36,550 bases of DNA from Sphingomonas sp. BK345 (GCF_014193845.1 NZ_JACHZX010000012.1:1-36550); one strand, 5' to 3'. Shown: positions 22,771-32,241, counted from the stretch's first letter. Program-made: numbers and translations. The notes: generated from the letters alone by a model not told the origin.

Positions 22771-24864
22771 TCAGATCACCGTCGCCAGTCGCAGCGGACC
22801 GGCGCCCCCGGCGGCGGGATCGGATAAGGACTCACGCCCGTCCTCGACATGGCCCGCCATGCGCCACACCTGCCCGTCCGTCGTGAACTGACGATCGTAC
22901 CAGCCATGGCTGGTCGCGAGGTCGAGCGCGATGCGGCGCGTCTCCCCCGGCGCGAGAACGAACGACTCCGGCGAGCTGCCGTATGCGCAGTCGACCATTG
23001 CGATCCGCTGCGGCGCGGTCGACAGATTGTCCAGGATCAGCGCCGGCGCGGCACCACCATCCGAGAGATGTGAAGAGAACCGGTCGCCCTTCCCGGTGAG
23101 GCGTCGGTGGAAGCCGTCCGGCCCGAGCACGAACAGGTCCGCCGCGCCCGCCGGCAGCGCGTGCGCGAGCACATTCCCCGCGGCGACGGTGTAGCGCGCG
23201 GGCACCGCGTCGAGCCGGCTCACGTCGTAGACGTGGAATACCGCGGCGCGCTCGGTCGAGCGGTTGACGAGCAGCAGCGCGGGCGTGTCGCCGGCGCGCA
23301 ACCGCGCGTCGAGCGCATAAGGCGTCGCGCGCCGTCGCCGCACGCCGCGCTCCTGCAGCGGCGCCGCCGCGACGGCGGGCAGCGGCGGCGCGACCCCCTT
23401 GAGTTGTGCCGCGCGCTCGCACAGTGCCGCGGTGGCGGGCAACGCGCCCATGAAACGGATCGTGTCGGGCGCGGCAAAGTCGAAGCAGGAGGTGAGATCA
23501 CCGCACACCGCGCGGCGCCACGCGCTGATATTGGGCTCGCGCACGCCGAAGCGCGCCTCCAGAAAACGCAGGATGCTGGTGTGGTCGAACACCTCGGAGG
23601 CGACATAGCCGCCGCGGCTCCACGGCGAGACGACATACATGGGCACGCGCATGCCGAGGCCGTAGGGGCGGTCGCGGTAGGCAGCGTCCTCGGGCGCGCG
23701 GCAGTGGACGTGATATTCGTCGTCGGCGGGCACGTCGCTGGCGCCGACCGCGCGGCCGTCGACCCGCGCGGGCGGCGCCGGCGGGGGAACATGGTCGAAC
23801 AGGCCGTCATTCTCGTCGAAGTTGATCAGCAGCGCGGTGCGCGCCCACACGTCGGGGTTGGCGGTGAGCGCGTCGAGCACGCGCGCGGTGTAGTCGCCGC
23901 CCTGCAGCGGGGTGGACACGCTGGGGTGCTCCGACGCCGCCTCGGGCGCGATGATCCACGATATCGCGGGCAGGCGCCCGTCGCGCACGTCCTGGCGCAG
24001 GTCGTCGAGCGTGCGGGTCGTCGTGGTGCGGCGGGCGAGCAGCGCCGCGGCCTCGTCGGCGGCGGTCTGCGCGCGGCGGTAAGCGTGGAAGCCGACGAGC
24101 GGGTTGTCGGTGAAATTGTCCGCCATGTCCTGGTAGATCTGAAAGCTCACTCCCGCCGCCATCAGCCGCTCGGGATAGGTGGTCCAGCGATAGCCGCCAT
24201 GCTTGAGCGGATCGGCCTCGAGGCTGTCATAGCCGTTGTCGATCGCGGGGCCGCCGGCGCGCGCGAGCGGATCGTGCGTCCCCGACCAGATGTACAGCCG
24301 GTTGGGGTTGGTGCTCAGGTGCATCGCGCTGTGATAGGCGTCACACAGCGTGAAGGCCTCGGCGAGCGCATATTGGAACGGCAGGTCCGCGCGCGTGAAA
24401 TGCGCCAGCGCGTGGTTGTGCTTGGCCGCGGTCCAGGCGCCCATCCGCCCGTTGTCCCACGCCGCCTGGCTGTCGGTGAAGCCGTGCGGCGTGCCGAGCG
24501 GGCGGTAGAGGCGGAAGTCGGTCGCGGTGTCGAGCCGGAACGGTGCGAGCAGCGCGGGCGACGCGCCGGGATGCTCGTTGGGCTGGAGCAGCACGGTGCG
24601 GTTCGGCGCACCGGGTAGCGGCGGCGCCGGCGCGGCGAATCGGTCGCCGAACCCGCGCACGCCGCGCATCGCGCCGAAATAATGGTCGAAGGCGCGATTC
24701 TCCTGGGTGAGGACCACGACATGATCGACGTCGCGCAGCGTGCCGGTGCGGTGTCGTCCGGGCAGTTCGAGCGCGCGCGCGATCGAGGGAGTCAGCGCCG
24801 CCGCGGCGCCGGCGGAGGCCATCATGCCGCGGATGAAGCTGCGGCGGTCCTGCATCGGCGGCAT
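22771..24864 (-). CDS. Tat-exported phosphocholine-specific phospholipase C
   Basis: 697-residue phosphoesterase, fitting the PlcN/PlcH family that hydrolyses phosphatidylcholine and related lipids. I chose the ATG at 24864 because GAGGAG precedes it. A twin-arginine signal (RRSFIRG, residues 7-13) leads into an alanine-rich helix. The catalytic phosphoesterase domain (about residues 45-430) has QENRAFDHYFGAMRGVRGF, NRLYIWSGT and LINFDENDGLFDHVPPP, its metal- and substrate-binding motifs. The C-terminal 200 residues contain two DUF756 repeats typical of phosphocholine-specific enzymes. The normal family length is about 690-730. It would release choline phosphate for carbon, nitrogen or phosphate supply. 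No Pho box was identified. Confidence 0.9.
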   Translation of the reverse strand: MPPMQDRRSFIRGMMASAGAAAALTPSIARALELPGRHRTGTLRDVDHVVVLTQENRAFDHYFGAMRGVRGFGDRFAAPAPPLPGAPNRTVLLQPNEHPGASPALLAPFRLDTATDFRLYRPLGTPHGFTDSQAAWDNGRMGAWTAAKHNHALAHFTRADLPFQYALAEAFTLCDAYHSAMHLSTNPNRLYIWSGTHDPLARAGGPAIDNGYDSLEADPLKHGGYRWTTYPERLMAAGVSFQIYQDMADNFTDNPLVGFHAYRRAQTAADEAAALLARRTTTTRTLDDLRQDVRDGRLPAISWIIAPEAASEHPSVSTPLQGGDYTARVLDALTANPDVWARTALLINFDENDGLFDHVPPPAPPARVDGRAVGASDVPADDEYHVHCRAPEDAAYRDRPYGLGMRVPMYVVSPWSRGGYVASEVFDHTSILRFLEARFGVREPNISAWRRAVCGDLTSCFDFAAPDTIRFMGALPATAALCERAAQLKGVAPPLPAVAAAPLQERGVRRRRATPYALDARLRAGDTPALLLVNRSTERAAVFHVYDVSRLDAVPARYTVAAGNVLAHALPAGAADLFVLGPDGFHRRLTGKGDRFSSHLSDGGAAPALILDNLSTAPQRIAMVDCAYGSSPESFVLAPGETRRIALDLATSHGWYDRQFTTDGQVWRMAGHVEDGRESLSDPAAGGAGPLRLATVI

Positions 24865-24993
24865 GGCGTGCTCCTCTCTGCCGCCTCGTCCACACGAAAG
24901 GGGCGAAGCGCACATCATCACCCTCCCTTGAAGGGGAGGAGCTTACTCGCCGCCGCCTACCCGCGCCATACGGCACGACGATGACATCGCGGC

Positions 24994-26466
24994 TCAGCCC
25001 GCCGCGACACCCCCGCCGAGCGCGCGGATCAGGTCGGTCGCGGTCTGGAGCTGCTGGCTGCGCACCGTCAGCAGCGCGCGCTCGGCGTCGAGCGCCGCGG
25101 TCTGCGCGGTGACCACCTCGAGATAGTCCGCCGCGCCGTCGCGGTAGCGGATCAGCGCCAGCTCGCGCGTGTGCTCCGCCGCCTCGGCCGCGGCGCGCTG
25201 ATCGCGCTCCTGCGCGGCGAGCAGCCGCTGACTGGCGAGCGCGTCCTCCACCTCGCGGAAGGCGGTGAGCACGGTCTGGCGGTACGACGCCGCCGCCTCG
25301 TCATACTCGCCGCGCGCGCGCTGCACGCCGGCGCGGCGACGCCCGCCGTCGAAGATCGCCAGCGCCGCGGAGAGCGGGCCCAGCGCCCAGAAACCGTTGG
25401 ACGCGCTCAGCAGCGAGCCGCGCGCCGCCTCGAACCCACCTGCGGCGCCGAGCGTGACGCTGGGGAACAGCGCCGAGCGCGCTACGCCGATCCGCGCGTT
25501 GGCGGCGGCGACGCGCCGCTCCGCCGCGGCGATGTCGGGGCGGCGCTCGAGCAAGGTCGAGGGCAGGCCGGCGGGGATCGGGGGCGGTGCGAGCTGGCGA
25601 TCCTCGACCGCGAGCGTGAAGCCGGCGGGCGCCTCGCCGAGCAGCACCGCGATGGCATGCTCGTCGCGCTGCCGCGCCACCCCGACCGCGGACAGCTCGG
25701 CGCGCGCGCTGGAGAGCAGGTTCTGCGCGCGGCTGACGTCGATACCCGAGGCGATGCCGCCGCTGTGGCGCGTGTCGGTGAGCTGGTAGGCGCGCGCGTT
25801 CGCCTCGACCGTCTGGCGCAGCAGCACGATGCGTGCGTCGAGCCCGCGCATGTCGAAATAGATGCTGGCGAGCTGCGCCTGAAGCCCGAGCGTCACCGCT
25901 GCGACGTCGGCTTCGCTCGCGGCGACGTCGGCGCGGCTGGCGCGCACCGAGTTGCGCACGCGACCGAACAGGTCGAGCTCATAGGCGAGCGAGGCGCCGA
26001 CCGTGCCAACGGTGTAGGGCGCGGCGCTGCCGAGCGCGAGCGGCCGGCCCGCGGAGACGCGGTCGCGGCTGACGTCGGCGGAGACACCGACCTCGGGGAG
26101 GAGATCCGACCGCGCCTGGCGGGCGACCGCGCGCGCCTGGTCGTAGCGCGCGATCGCGGCGGCGAGATCCTGGTTGCCGGCGACGACCCGCTCCTCGAGC
26201 CCGGTGAGAACGGGGTCGGCGAACGCCTCCCACCACTTGCCGGCGGGAGCGACGTCGGTGCCGGCCGCCTGCCAGCCTTCCGCCTCCTTGTACGCCGCGG
26301 GCGCGGGGATCACCGGGCGGACGTAATCGGGCGCGACCGAGCAGGCCGCGGTGGCGAGCAGCGCAGCCAGTGTGGCGAGGCGGGCGGTGGTGAGGACGCG
26401 ACGGAGACATACGCCACCCTCGTCATTCCGGACTTGTTCCGGGATCCACCCGTCCGCGTGGTTCAC
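24994..26466 (-). CDS. RND efflux outer-membrane lipoprotein, NodT family (5' end unclear)
   Basis: Outer-membrane channel of the tripartite RND pump upstream. From VLTTARLATLAALLATAACSVAPDY a lipoprotein signal (lipobox LATAAC) leads into the mature channel, with two long helical repeats. It contains ERRPDIAAAERRVAAANARIGVARSALFP, typical of NodT/OprM proteins. The real start is a problem. The only in-frame start near the signal is GTG at 26466 inside a repeat, giving a long, acidic N-terminal stretch. An ATG at 26410 with GAGGG upstream is perfectly placed but out of frame by one base; skipping one base in the CGTCCTC stretch would yield MSPSRLTTARLATLAALLAT, an ideal lipoprotein leader. 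A single-base insertion in the gene or in the assembly is suspected. I give 26466 only as an outer bound. Confidence 0.85.
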   Translation of the reverse strand: MNHADGWIPEQVRNDEGGVCLRRVLTTARLATLAALLATAACSVAPDYVRPVIPAPAAYKEAEGWQAAGTDVAPAGKWWEAFADPVLTGLEERVVAGNQDLAAAIARYDQARAVARQARSDLLPEVGVSADVSRDRVSAGRPLALGSAAPYTVGTVGASLAYELDLFGRVRNSVRASRADVAASEADVAAVTLGLQAQLASIYFDMRGLDARIVLLRQTVEANARAYQLTDTRHSGGIASGIDVSRAQNLLSSARAELSAVGVARQRDEHAIAVLLGEAPAGFTLAVEDRQLAPPPIPAGLPSTLLERRPDIAAAERRVAAANARIGVARSALFPSVTLGAAGGFEAARGSLLSASNGFWALGPLSAALAIFDGGRRRAGVQRARGEYDEAAASYRQTVLTAFREVEDALASQRLLAAQERDQRAAAEAAEHTRELALIRYRDGAADYLEVVTAQTAALDAERALLTVRSQQLQTATDLIRALGGGVAAG

Positions 26467-26515
26467 GATCGTTGTATGAGCGGCACGGTAGACCCCGGAA
26501 CAAGTCCGGGGTGAC
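26422..26515. repeat. MITE/BIME-like element B (94 bp)
   Basis: Starts GTCATTCCGGACTTGTTCCGG and ends CCGGAACAAGTCCGGGGTGAC. The inner 15 bases CCGGACTTGTTCCGG and CCGGAACAAGTCCGG are exact reverse complements. The centre contains CGGCACGGTAGACC. It lies between the adaptor and outer-membrane genes of the efflux operon and ends 12 bases before the candidate ATG at 26410. Confidence 0.8.
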
Positions 26516-26632
26516 GGGGAGATATGGGGCGAGGGTCCGCTATTGAACCCGGAGGACAACAGGCGCACCGCCTCATCACTCCGGATCGTCCCGTGCGCAG
26601 GAACACGGTCGCCCCTCAACGCCATCTCCCGT

Positions 26633-26652
26633 GCTCCTGCGAACGCAGGAGC
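26633..26652. repeat. 20-bp palindrome, 9-2-9 family, copy 5
   Basis: GCTCCTGCG, an AA spacer and CGCAGGAGC form a perfect 9-bp inverted repeat, with the sixth base pair changed from C-G to T-A compared with copy 1. Unlike the other copies it lies in a co-directional gap, 30 bases after the efflux adaptor gene. Confidence 0.85.
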
Positions 26653-26681
26653 CCAGGGCCGCGAACGCGCCGGCCACCCCC

Positions 26682-27872
26682 TCACCGCGCACTCGCCTTC
26701 TGCACCTGCACCGCGTCACCGTCGGCGAGCGAGTCGGGCGGGTTGTCGATCACGCGGTCGCGCGGGGTGACGCCCGAACTCACCTCCACCGTATTGCCAT
26801 GGTCCTGGCCAATCCGGATCGTGCGCAGGTGCGCCTTGCCGTCCGCGCCGACCAGCGCGACCTGGGTGCCGCTCTCGCCGACGATCAGCGCGCTCGCGGG
26901 CAGCGCCACCGCGCCGCTCGCGCCCGCCACCGGGAAGCTCGCCTGCGCATAGGCGCCGGGCTTGAGCGCGCGATCGGGGTTGGGCGCCTCGACCTGCACC
27001 AGCACCGTGCCCGACGACTGCTCCACCGCACCGGCGGTACGGGTCAGCGTCGCGTCGAAGCTGCGGCCGGGATATTCGGGCAGTGTCAGCGTCACGTGCA
27101 TGCCCGGGTGGATCTGCGCCGAGTAATTCTGCGGCACGCGGATATAGGCGCGCATCCGCCGCACGTCGGAGACGGTGAACAACGGCGTCGACGCCGCCGT
27201 GCCCGCGGTAACCAGCGCGCCGATGTCGGTCGAGCGGCTGGTGACGATGCCGGCGAACGGCGCGATCAGCCGGGTGAAGCCCTGCGTGTAGGTCAGCCGG
27301 GAGACGTTGGCGCGCGCCGCGTTGGTCACCGCGGTCTTGGCGGCGAGGTCGCCGACCTTCTCGTCGGTCTCCTGCTTCGACACCGCGTCCTTGGCGAGCA
27401 TGTTGCGCCAGCGCGTCGCGGTCGAGGCGGCGAGCTGCTGGTTGGCGCGCGCGGTCTCCAGGTCGGCGCGCGCGGCGACGAGCTGCTGGTCGATCTCGGG
27501 GGCGTCGAGCACCGCCAGCGTCTGGCCGGCGCGGACGGGGTCGCCGATGTCGACGTACCATTTGCGCACGTAACCGCTGGTGCGCGCGAAGATCGGGGCG
27601 CTGTTGATCGCCTGGAGGTTAGCGGGGAGCGTCAGCGCGCCCGTCGCCGCGGCCGGCTTGGCCTGGATCACCGCGACGGTCGGGGTCGACTGCGCCGCGG
27701 TCCAATCGGCCAGCTTGCTGTCGGTGCGCGAGCGCGCCGCGATCCCCGCGCCGACGACGCCGACCGCGATCACCGCCGCAGCGATCCCGGCGGTGCGCAG
27801 CGAGCGCGACGGCGGTGCAGAGGGCGCGGCGGCCGGCGCCGCGGGGGACGTCTCGGACGACGCCTCAGACAT
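26682..27872 (-). CDS. RND efflux periplasmic adaptor (membrane fusion protein)
   Basis: 396-residue adaptor linking the RND permease to the outer-membrane channel. It has an N-terminal hydrophobic anchor (residues 27-46). The lipoyl-like half-motif GYVRKWYVDIGDPVRAGQTLAVLD is at about 98-122, a helical hairpin at 123-195, and the second half-motif LIAPFAGIVTSRSTDIGALV at about 205-225. Beta-barrel and membrane-proximal domains end in GVTPRDRVIDNPPDSLADGD. The ATG at 27872 overlaps the permease stop by 8 bases, so the two are translationally coupled. The substrate of the pump cannot be told from the sequence. Confidence 0.93.
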   Translation of the reverse strand: MSEASSETSPAAPAAAPSAPPSRSLRTAGIAAAVIAVGVVGAGIAARSRTDSKLADWTAAQSTPTVAVIQAKPAAATGALTLPANLQAINSAPIFARTSGYVRKWYVDIGDPVRAGQTLAVLDAPEIDQQLVAARADLETARANQQLAASTATRWRNMLAKDAVSKQETDEKVGDLAAKTAVTNAARANVSRLTYTQGFTRLIAPFAGIVTSRSTDIGALVTAGTAASTPLFTVSDVRRMRAYIRVPQNYSAQIHPGMHVTLTLPEYPGRSFDATLTRTAGAVEQSSGTVLVQVEAPNPDRALKPGAYAQASFPVAGASGAVALPASALIVGESGTQVALVGADGKAHLRTIRIGQDHGNTVEVSSGVTPRDRVIDNPPDSLADGDAVQVQKASAR

Positions 27873-30800
27873 GGGCTTGCTCCAGATGATGGGCCTCGCG
27901 CGTCGGCGCGGCCGCGGTGCGGCGGCGGTGGACGAGGCTGAAGATGACGGGGACGAACATCAGCGTGGCGAAGGTGGCGACCAGAAGCCCGCCGATCACC
28001 GCGCGGCCGAGCGGCGCGTTCTGCTCGCCGCCCTCGCCCAGCCCCAGCGCCATCGGCAGCATGCCGATGATCATCGCCAGCGCGGTCATCAGCACCGGGC
28101 GGAAGCGCGTCATCCCCGCCTCCAGCGCGGCGGCGGTGGCGTCGCCCAGCTCGGCGAGCCGCTCGCGCGCGAAGCTCACCACCAGGATCGCGTTGGCGGT
28201 GGCCACGCCCATGCACATGATCGCGCCGGTGAGCGCGGGCACCGACAAGGTCGTGCCGGTGGTGAACAGCATCCAGATGATCCCCGCCAGCGCGCCGGGC
28301 AGCGCGGTGATGATCACGAACGGGTCGAGCCAGCTCTGGAAGTTCACGACGATCAACAGGTAGATCAGCACGATCGCGCCGAGCAGCCCGTAGCCCAGCC
28401 CCGAGAAGGCGCTGTTCATCGTGGCGTACTGCCCGCGCAGCGTGACGGTCGCGCCCTTGGGCGCCTCGGCCTTGAGGTCGTCGAGCACCGTGCGGATGTC
28501 GCCCGCCACCGCGCCGAGGTCGCGCCCCGCCGGGGTGGCGAAGACGTCGACCACCGGCGCGATATTGTAGTGCGACACCACCGCGGGCGCGTTGCTCCGC
28601 ACGATCGTGCCGAGCCCGCCCAGCACCTGCGAGCGCCCGCTGGCGCCGGTCACCGGGATGCTCGACAGGTCGCTCATCGAGCCGACCCGGTACTCGGGCG
28701 CCTGCGCCACGACCGGATAGGACACGCCGTTGTCGGGGTTGAGGAAGAACACCGGCGCGGTCTGCTGCGTGCCCGCCAGCGAGCTCGCCAGGCTGGTCGT
28801 CACGTCACGCTCGGTCAGCCCGTACTGGCCGATCCGGCTGCGATCGACCGCGACGTTGAGCTGCGGGTAGCGCGCCGACTGCTGGATGCGCGCGTCGGCC
28901 AGTCCAGGGATCTTGGCGATGCGGCGCATGATCTTCTGCGCGTAGGCGGCGTTGGCGGCGGCATCCTTGCCCGCGATCTGGATGTCGATCGGCGCAGGCG
29001 CGCCGAAGTTGAGGATCTGGCTGGTGATGTCCGCCGGCAGGAAGGAGAAGGTGGCGCCGGGGAAGTCGCGCGGCAGCTGCTCGCGCAGGCGGCGGACATA
29101 ATCGTCGGTCGGCGCGTGATCGTGCGACAGCTGGATCAGCACGTCGCCGTCCTGCGGGCCGACCGTCCCCGAATTGTTGTAGGTCGTGTTGATCGAGCTG
29201 ACCGGCAGGCCGATGTTGTCGACCACCGAGACCAGCTCGTTCGCCGGGATGATCTGCCGGATGCGGCGCTGGATGCGGTCGAACTCCGCCGACGTCTCCT
29301 CGATGCGGCTGCCGACCGGCGCGCGCACGTGCATCGCGATCTGCCCGGCGTCGACCGAGGGGAAGAAGTTCTGCCCGAGAAACGGCACCAGCCCGAACGA
29401 CAGCAGCACCACCGCGAGGAAGCCGATCACGAACCCCTTGGGCGCGGCGAGCACGCGCTCGAGCATCCCGCCGTAGCCCGTGCGGATCCGCTCGAACCGC
29501 GCCTCGAAGCCGCGCTGGAAGCGCACCAGCGGGTTGCGCGACGCGGGCGCGCCAGCGCTGTGCTGGTCGTGGTCGTCGCCCGCGCCATGTGGGCGCAGCA
29601 GGTACATCGCCATCGTCGGCACGAGCGTGCGCGACAGGATGAACGAGGCGATCATCGCGAACACCACCGCCAGCGCCAGCGGCACGAACAGGAAGCCCGC
29701 CACGCCCGGCAGGAAGAACATCGGCACGAACACGATGCAGATGCACAGTAGCGAGACGAAGGCGGGTGTGACGATCTGCGCCGCGCCGTCGAGGATGGCG
29801 CGGTGGACCGGCTTGCCCTGTTCGAGGTGCCAGTTGATGTTCTCGATCGTCACCGTCGCGTCGTCGACGAGGATGCCGACCGCGAGACTGAGGCCGCCGA
29901 GCGTCATCGTGTTGAGCGTGTTGCCCGTCACCGCCAGGCCGATGATGGCGGACAGGATCGCCAGCGGGATCGAGATCGCGATGATCACGGTCGAGCGCCA
30001 CGAGCCGAGGAACAGCAGGATCATCAGGCTGGTCAGCGCCGCGGCGATCGCGCCCTCCTTGACCACGCCCTCCACCGCGGCGCGGACGAACAGCGACTGG
30101 TCGCCGATCGGCACGATCTTGAGCGTGCTCGGCAGCGTCTCCTGGATCTTGGGCAGCGCGTCCTTGATCCCCTGCACGATCGCCAGCGTCGAGGTGGCGC
30201 CGTTCTTGAGCACGGTCATGATCACCGAGCGCGCGCCGTCGACATGGACGACATTGGTCTGCGGCGCCGAGCCGTCGCGCACGTGCGCCACGTCGCGCAT
30301 GTAGATCGTGGCGCCGTTCACTACCTTGACCGGGATGCTGTTGAGTTCCTCGACCGAGCCGGGCGCGTTGTTGAGGCGGACGCTGTACTGGAAGCCGCCG
30401 ATCTTGGCGAAGCCTGCCGGGTTGATCTGGTTCTGCGCCGCAATCGCGTTGCCGACGTCCTGCGCCGACAGTCCCTTGGACTGGAGCGCGTCGGGGTCGA
30501 GGTCGATCTGGATCTGGCGCTGGCGCCCGCCCGAGGGATAGGGGATCGCCGCGCCCGGCACGGTCACCAGCCCGGGGCGCACCTGGTTGCTGGCGAGATC
30601 GAACATCTGCCCCTCGGACAGGCCCTTGCCCGACAGCGCGAGCTGGACGATCGGCACCGTCGAGGCGCTGTAGTTGAGCACCAGCGGCGGGGTGATGCCC
30701 GGTGGCAGCTGCTTGAGCACGGTCTGCGACACCGAGGTGACCTGCGCGGTGGCGGTGCGGATGTCGGCGCCGGGCTGGAAGTAGATCTTCACCACGCCGA

Positions 30801-31068
30801 TGCCGGGCAGCGACTGGCTCTCGATATGGTCGATGTCGTTGACCGTGGTGGTCAGCACGCGCTCGAACGGGGTGATGATCCGCCCCGACATCTCGTCCGG
30901 CGACAGGCCGGCATATTGCCAAGCGGTGGCGATCACCGGCACCTTGATGTCGGGGAAGATGTCGACCGGGGTGCGGACCGCCGCCAGCACGCCGACGATG
31001 GCGATGAGGATCGCCATGACGATGAAAGTCAGCGGGCGCGCCAGCGCGATGCGTACGATGCCGATCAT
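27865..31068 (-). CDS. RND-family efflux permease
   Basis: 1067-residue inner-membrane proton-driven transporter of the AcrB/MdtB/CusA superfamily. It has 12 membrane helices and two large periplasmic loops, the usual two-fold repeat. The proton-relay double aspartate is present at D402-D403 in SLAVGILVDDATVTIEN. I chose the ATG at 31068, preceded by GGGAAGC, over the GTG six bases earlier. The gene is first in an operon permease-adaptor-channel. It is divergent from a LysR regulator, which probably controls it. The sequence leans to the hydrophobe/multidrug efflux group (no methionine-rich metal pathway was seen), but the substrate is not identified. Confidence 0.93.
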   Translation of the reverse strand: MIGIVRIALARPLTFIVMAILIAIVGVLAAVRTPVDIFPDIKVPVIATAWQYAGLSPDEMSGRIITPFERVLTTTVNDIDHIESQSLPGIGVVKIYFQPGADIRTATAQVTSVSQTVLKQLPPGITPPLVLNYSASTVPIVQLALSGKGLSEGQMFDLASNQVRPGLVTVPGAAIPYPSGGRQRQIQIDLDPDALQSKGLSAQDVGNAIAAQNQINPAGFAKIGGFQYSVRLNNAPGSVEELNSIPVKVVNGATIYMRDVAHVRDGSAPQTNVVHVDGARSVIMTVLKNGATSTLAIVQGIKDALPKIQETLPSTLKIVPIGDQSLFVRAAVEGVVKEGAIAAALTSLMILLFLGSWRSTVIIAISIPLAILSAIIGLAVTGNTLNTMTLGGLSLAVGILVDDATVTIENINWHLEQGKPVHRAILDGAAQIVTPAFVSLLCICIVFVPMFFLPGVAGFLFVPLALAVVFAMIASFILSRTLVPTMAMYLLRPHGAGDDHDQHSAGAPASRNPLVRFQRGFEARFERIRTGYGGMLERVLAAPKGFVIGFLAVVLLSFGLVPFLGQNFFPSVDAGQIAMHVRAPVGSRIEETSAEFDRIQRRIRQIIPANELVSVVDNIGLPVSSINTTYNNSGTVGPQDGDVLIQLSHDHAPTDDYVRRLREQLPRDFPGATFSFLPADITSQILNFGAPAPIDIQIAGKDAAANAAYAQKIMRRIAKIPGLADARIQQSARYPQLNVAVDRSRIGQYGLTERDVTTSLASSLAGTQQTAPVFFLNPDNGVSYPVVAQAPEYRVGSMSDLSSIPVTGASGRSQVLGGLGTIVRSNAPAVVSHYNIAPVVDVFATPAGRDLGAVAGDIRTVLDDLKAEAPKGATVTLRGQYATMNSAFSGLGYGLLGAIVLIYLLIVVNFQSWLDPFVIITALPGALAGIIWMLFTTGTTLSVPALTGAIMCMGVATANAILVVSFARERLAELGDATAAALEAGMTRFRPVLMTALAMIIGMLPMALGLGEGGEQNAPLGRAVIGGLLVATFATLMFVPVIFSLVHRRRTAAAPTREAHHLEQAHV

Positions 31069-31232
31069 GGGCACAGCTTCCCGTGGTTGACGCCCGCCCC
31101 CGTGAGCGGCGTCGCGCGCCAGCCTGGCGTGCGCGGCGTCGGACGACCAGGATAGGACGGCGGCGCAATGACATGCCGCGGTGCAGCGGATGAGCGCTGG
31201 TTAACGCTTTGTCTAATATTGTTTCCGCGCCG

Positions 31233-31255
31233 ATTGATACGTACAGCCTATCGAT
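31233..31255. promoter_or_regulatory. Candidate LysR-type operator
   Basis: ATTGATA-N9-TATCGAT, a near-perfect inverted repeat (six of seven pairs), ends one base before the lysR ATG in the efflux/lysR divergent gap. Its length and dyad form suit a LysR-family site used for autoregulation and for control of the pump genes. A TAATAT at 31214-31219 may be part of a promoter. Confidence 0.5.
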
Positions 31256-31256
31256 C

Positions 31257-32147
31257 ATGGAGCTGCGGCATCTGCGTTATTTCGTCCAGGTCGCCGAGGA
31301 CCTGCATTTCGCGCGCGCGGCGGCGCGGCTCGGCATCTCTCAGCCCCCGCTCAGCCAGCAGATCCGTCAGCTGGAGGAGGAGCTCGGCGTGCGCCTGCTC
31401 GACCGCACCAGCCGCCGGGTCACGCTCACCTACGCCGGAACCATGTTCCTCGAGGCGGCGCGGCGCACGTTGGCCGAGGCGGAGAAGGCCGCGACGGTGG
31501 CGCGCCGCGCGGCCAGCGGTGAGTTGGGCGAGCTGCGCGTCGGCTTCAACGCCTCGGCGCCCTTCATCGCGCAGGTCGCCGCCGCGATCCACGCCTTTCG
31601 CCTGCGCTACCCCGACGTGCAGCTCGCGCTGTCGGAGATCGCCGGGCCGGCGCAGGTGGCGGCGATCCTCGCCGACGCGCTCGACGTTGGCTTTCTCCGA
31701 AGCGCCGCCCCGCCGGCGCTGCCCTCCGAGCTGACCGCGACGCGCATTCTGCGCGAACGTCTGGTGGTGGCGACCCGGCCCGACCACCCGCTCGCCGGTC
31801 GGGCCGGGCTGCGGCTGGCCGAGGCGGCGGCGCACCCCCTCGTGGTCTATGCCAGCGATCGCAGCGGCGGCTTCACCGAGGAATTGTTCGCCCTGATGCG
31901 CGCGACCGGCGCCGAGCCGCGCGTCGCCCAGACGGTGCGCGAGGTGTCGACGCTGCTCGGGCTGGTCGCCGCCGGGGTCGGCATCACCGTGGTGGCGGAG
32001 TCGCTGTGCGCGCTGCAGTCCGCCGGGCTGGTCTATACCGCGCTCGCGGACGACAGCGCCGCCAGCGCGATGTGGCTCGTCCACGCCACCGCCAGCCCGC
32101 CCGTCGCCGCCAATTTCGTCGCGATCGTGACCGCGGGAGCGGGCTGA
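31257..32147 (+). CDS. LysR-family transcriptional regulator
   Basis: 296-residue regulator with a canonical N-terminal winged helix. ELRHLRYFVQVAEDLHFARAAARLGISQPPLSQQIRQLEEELG, followed by LLDRTSRRVTLTYAG, spans residues 2-60. The effector-binding domain (about 90-290) has GELRVGFNASAPFIAQV at its first strand. The ATG at 31257 gives the standard MELRHLRYF start; an upstream in-frame start has no ribosome binding site. It is divergent from the RND efflux operon with a palindrome just before its start, which suggests local control. The inducer is unknown. Confidence 0.94.
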   Translation: MELRHLRYFVQVAEDLHFARAAARLGISQPPLSQQIRQLEEELGVRLLDRTSRRVTLTYAGTMFLEAARRTLAEAEKAATVARRAASGELGELRVGFNASAPFIAQVAAAIHAFRLRYPDVQLALSEIAGPAQVAAILADALDVGFLRSAAPPALPSELTATRILRERLVVATRPDHPLAGRAGLRLAEAAAHPLVVYASDRSGGFTEELFALMRATGAEPRVAQTVREVSTLLGLVAAGVGITVVAESLCALQSAGLVYTALADDSAASAMWLVHATASPPVAANFVAIVTAGAG

Positions 32148-32192
32148 GCGCCTTCTCGGGCCTTGCGCCTCGCTGCCTCCGAGCCGTCCCAG

Positions 32193-32210
32193 GCTCCCGC
32201 GCGTGCGAGC
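32193..32210. repeat. Degenerate member of the 9-2-9 palindrome family
   Basis: GCTCCCGCG CG TGCGAGC resembles copies 1 and 3, but two bases of the right arm are lost and the pairing is partial. It lies between the convergent lysR and phaB genes. Confidence 0.4.
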
Positions 32211-32241
32211 ACGCTTCGTTTGGAGCGAGGTGGGTACGGCC

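Noticed and set aside
24994..26685. A start at 26685 for the efflux lipoprotein gene
   Set aside because: The first 70 residues would translate repeats (9-2-9 palindrome and element B) and give no signal peptide at the N-terminus.
27580..29751. A 723-residue plus-strand frame opposite the RND permease and adaptor
   Set aside because: It consists of low-complexity Arg/His/Asp runs and mirrors the real genes.
31203..31226. AACG...GTTTCC upstream of the RND operon as an EcfG promoter on the minus strand
   Set aside because: The minus-35 would be GGAAAC, not GGAAC, and the spacer is only 14 bases.
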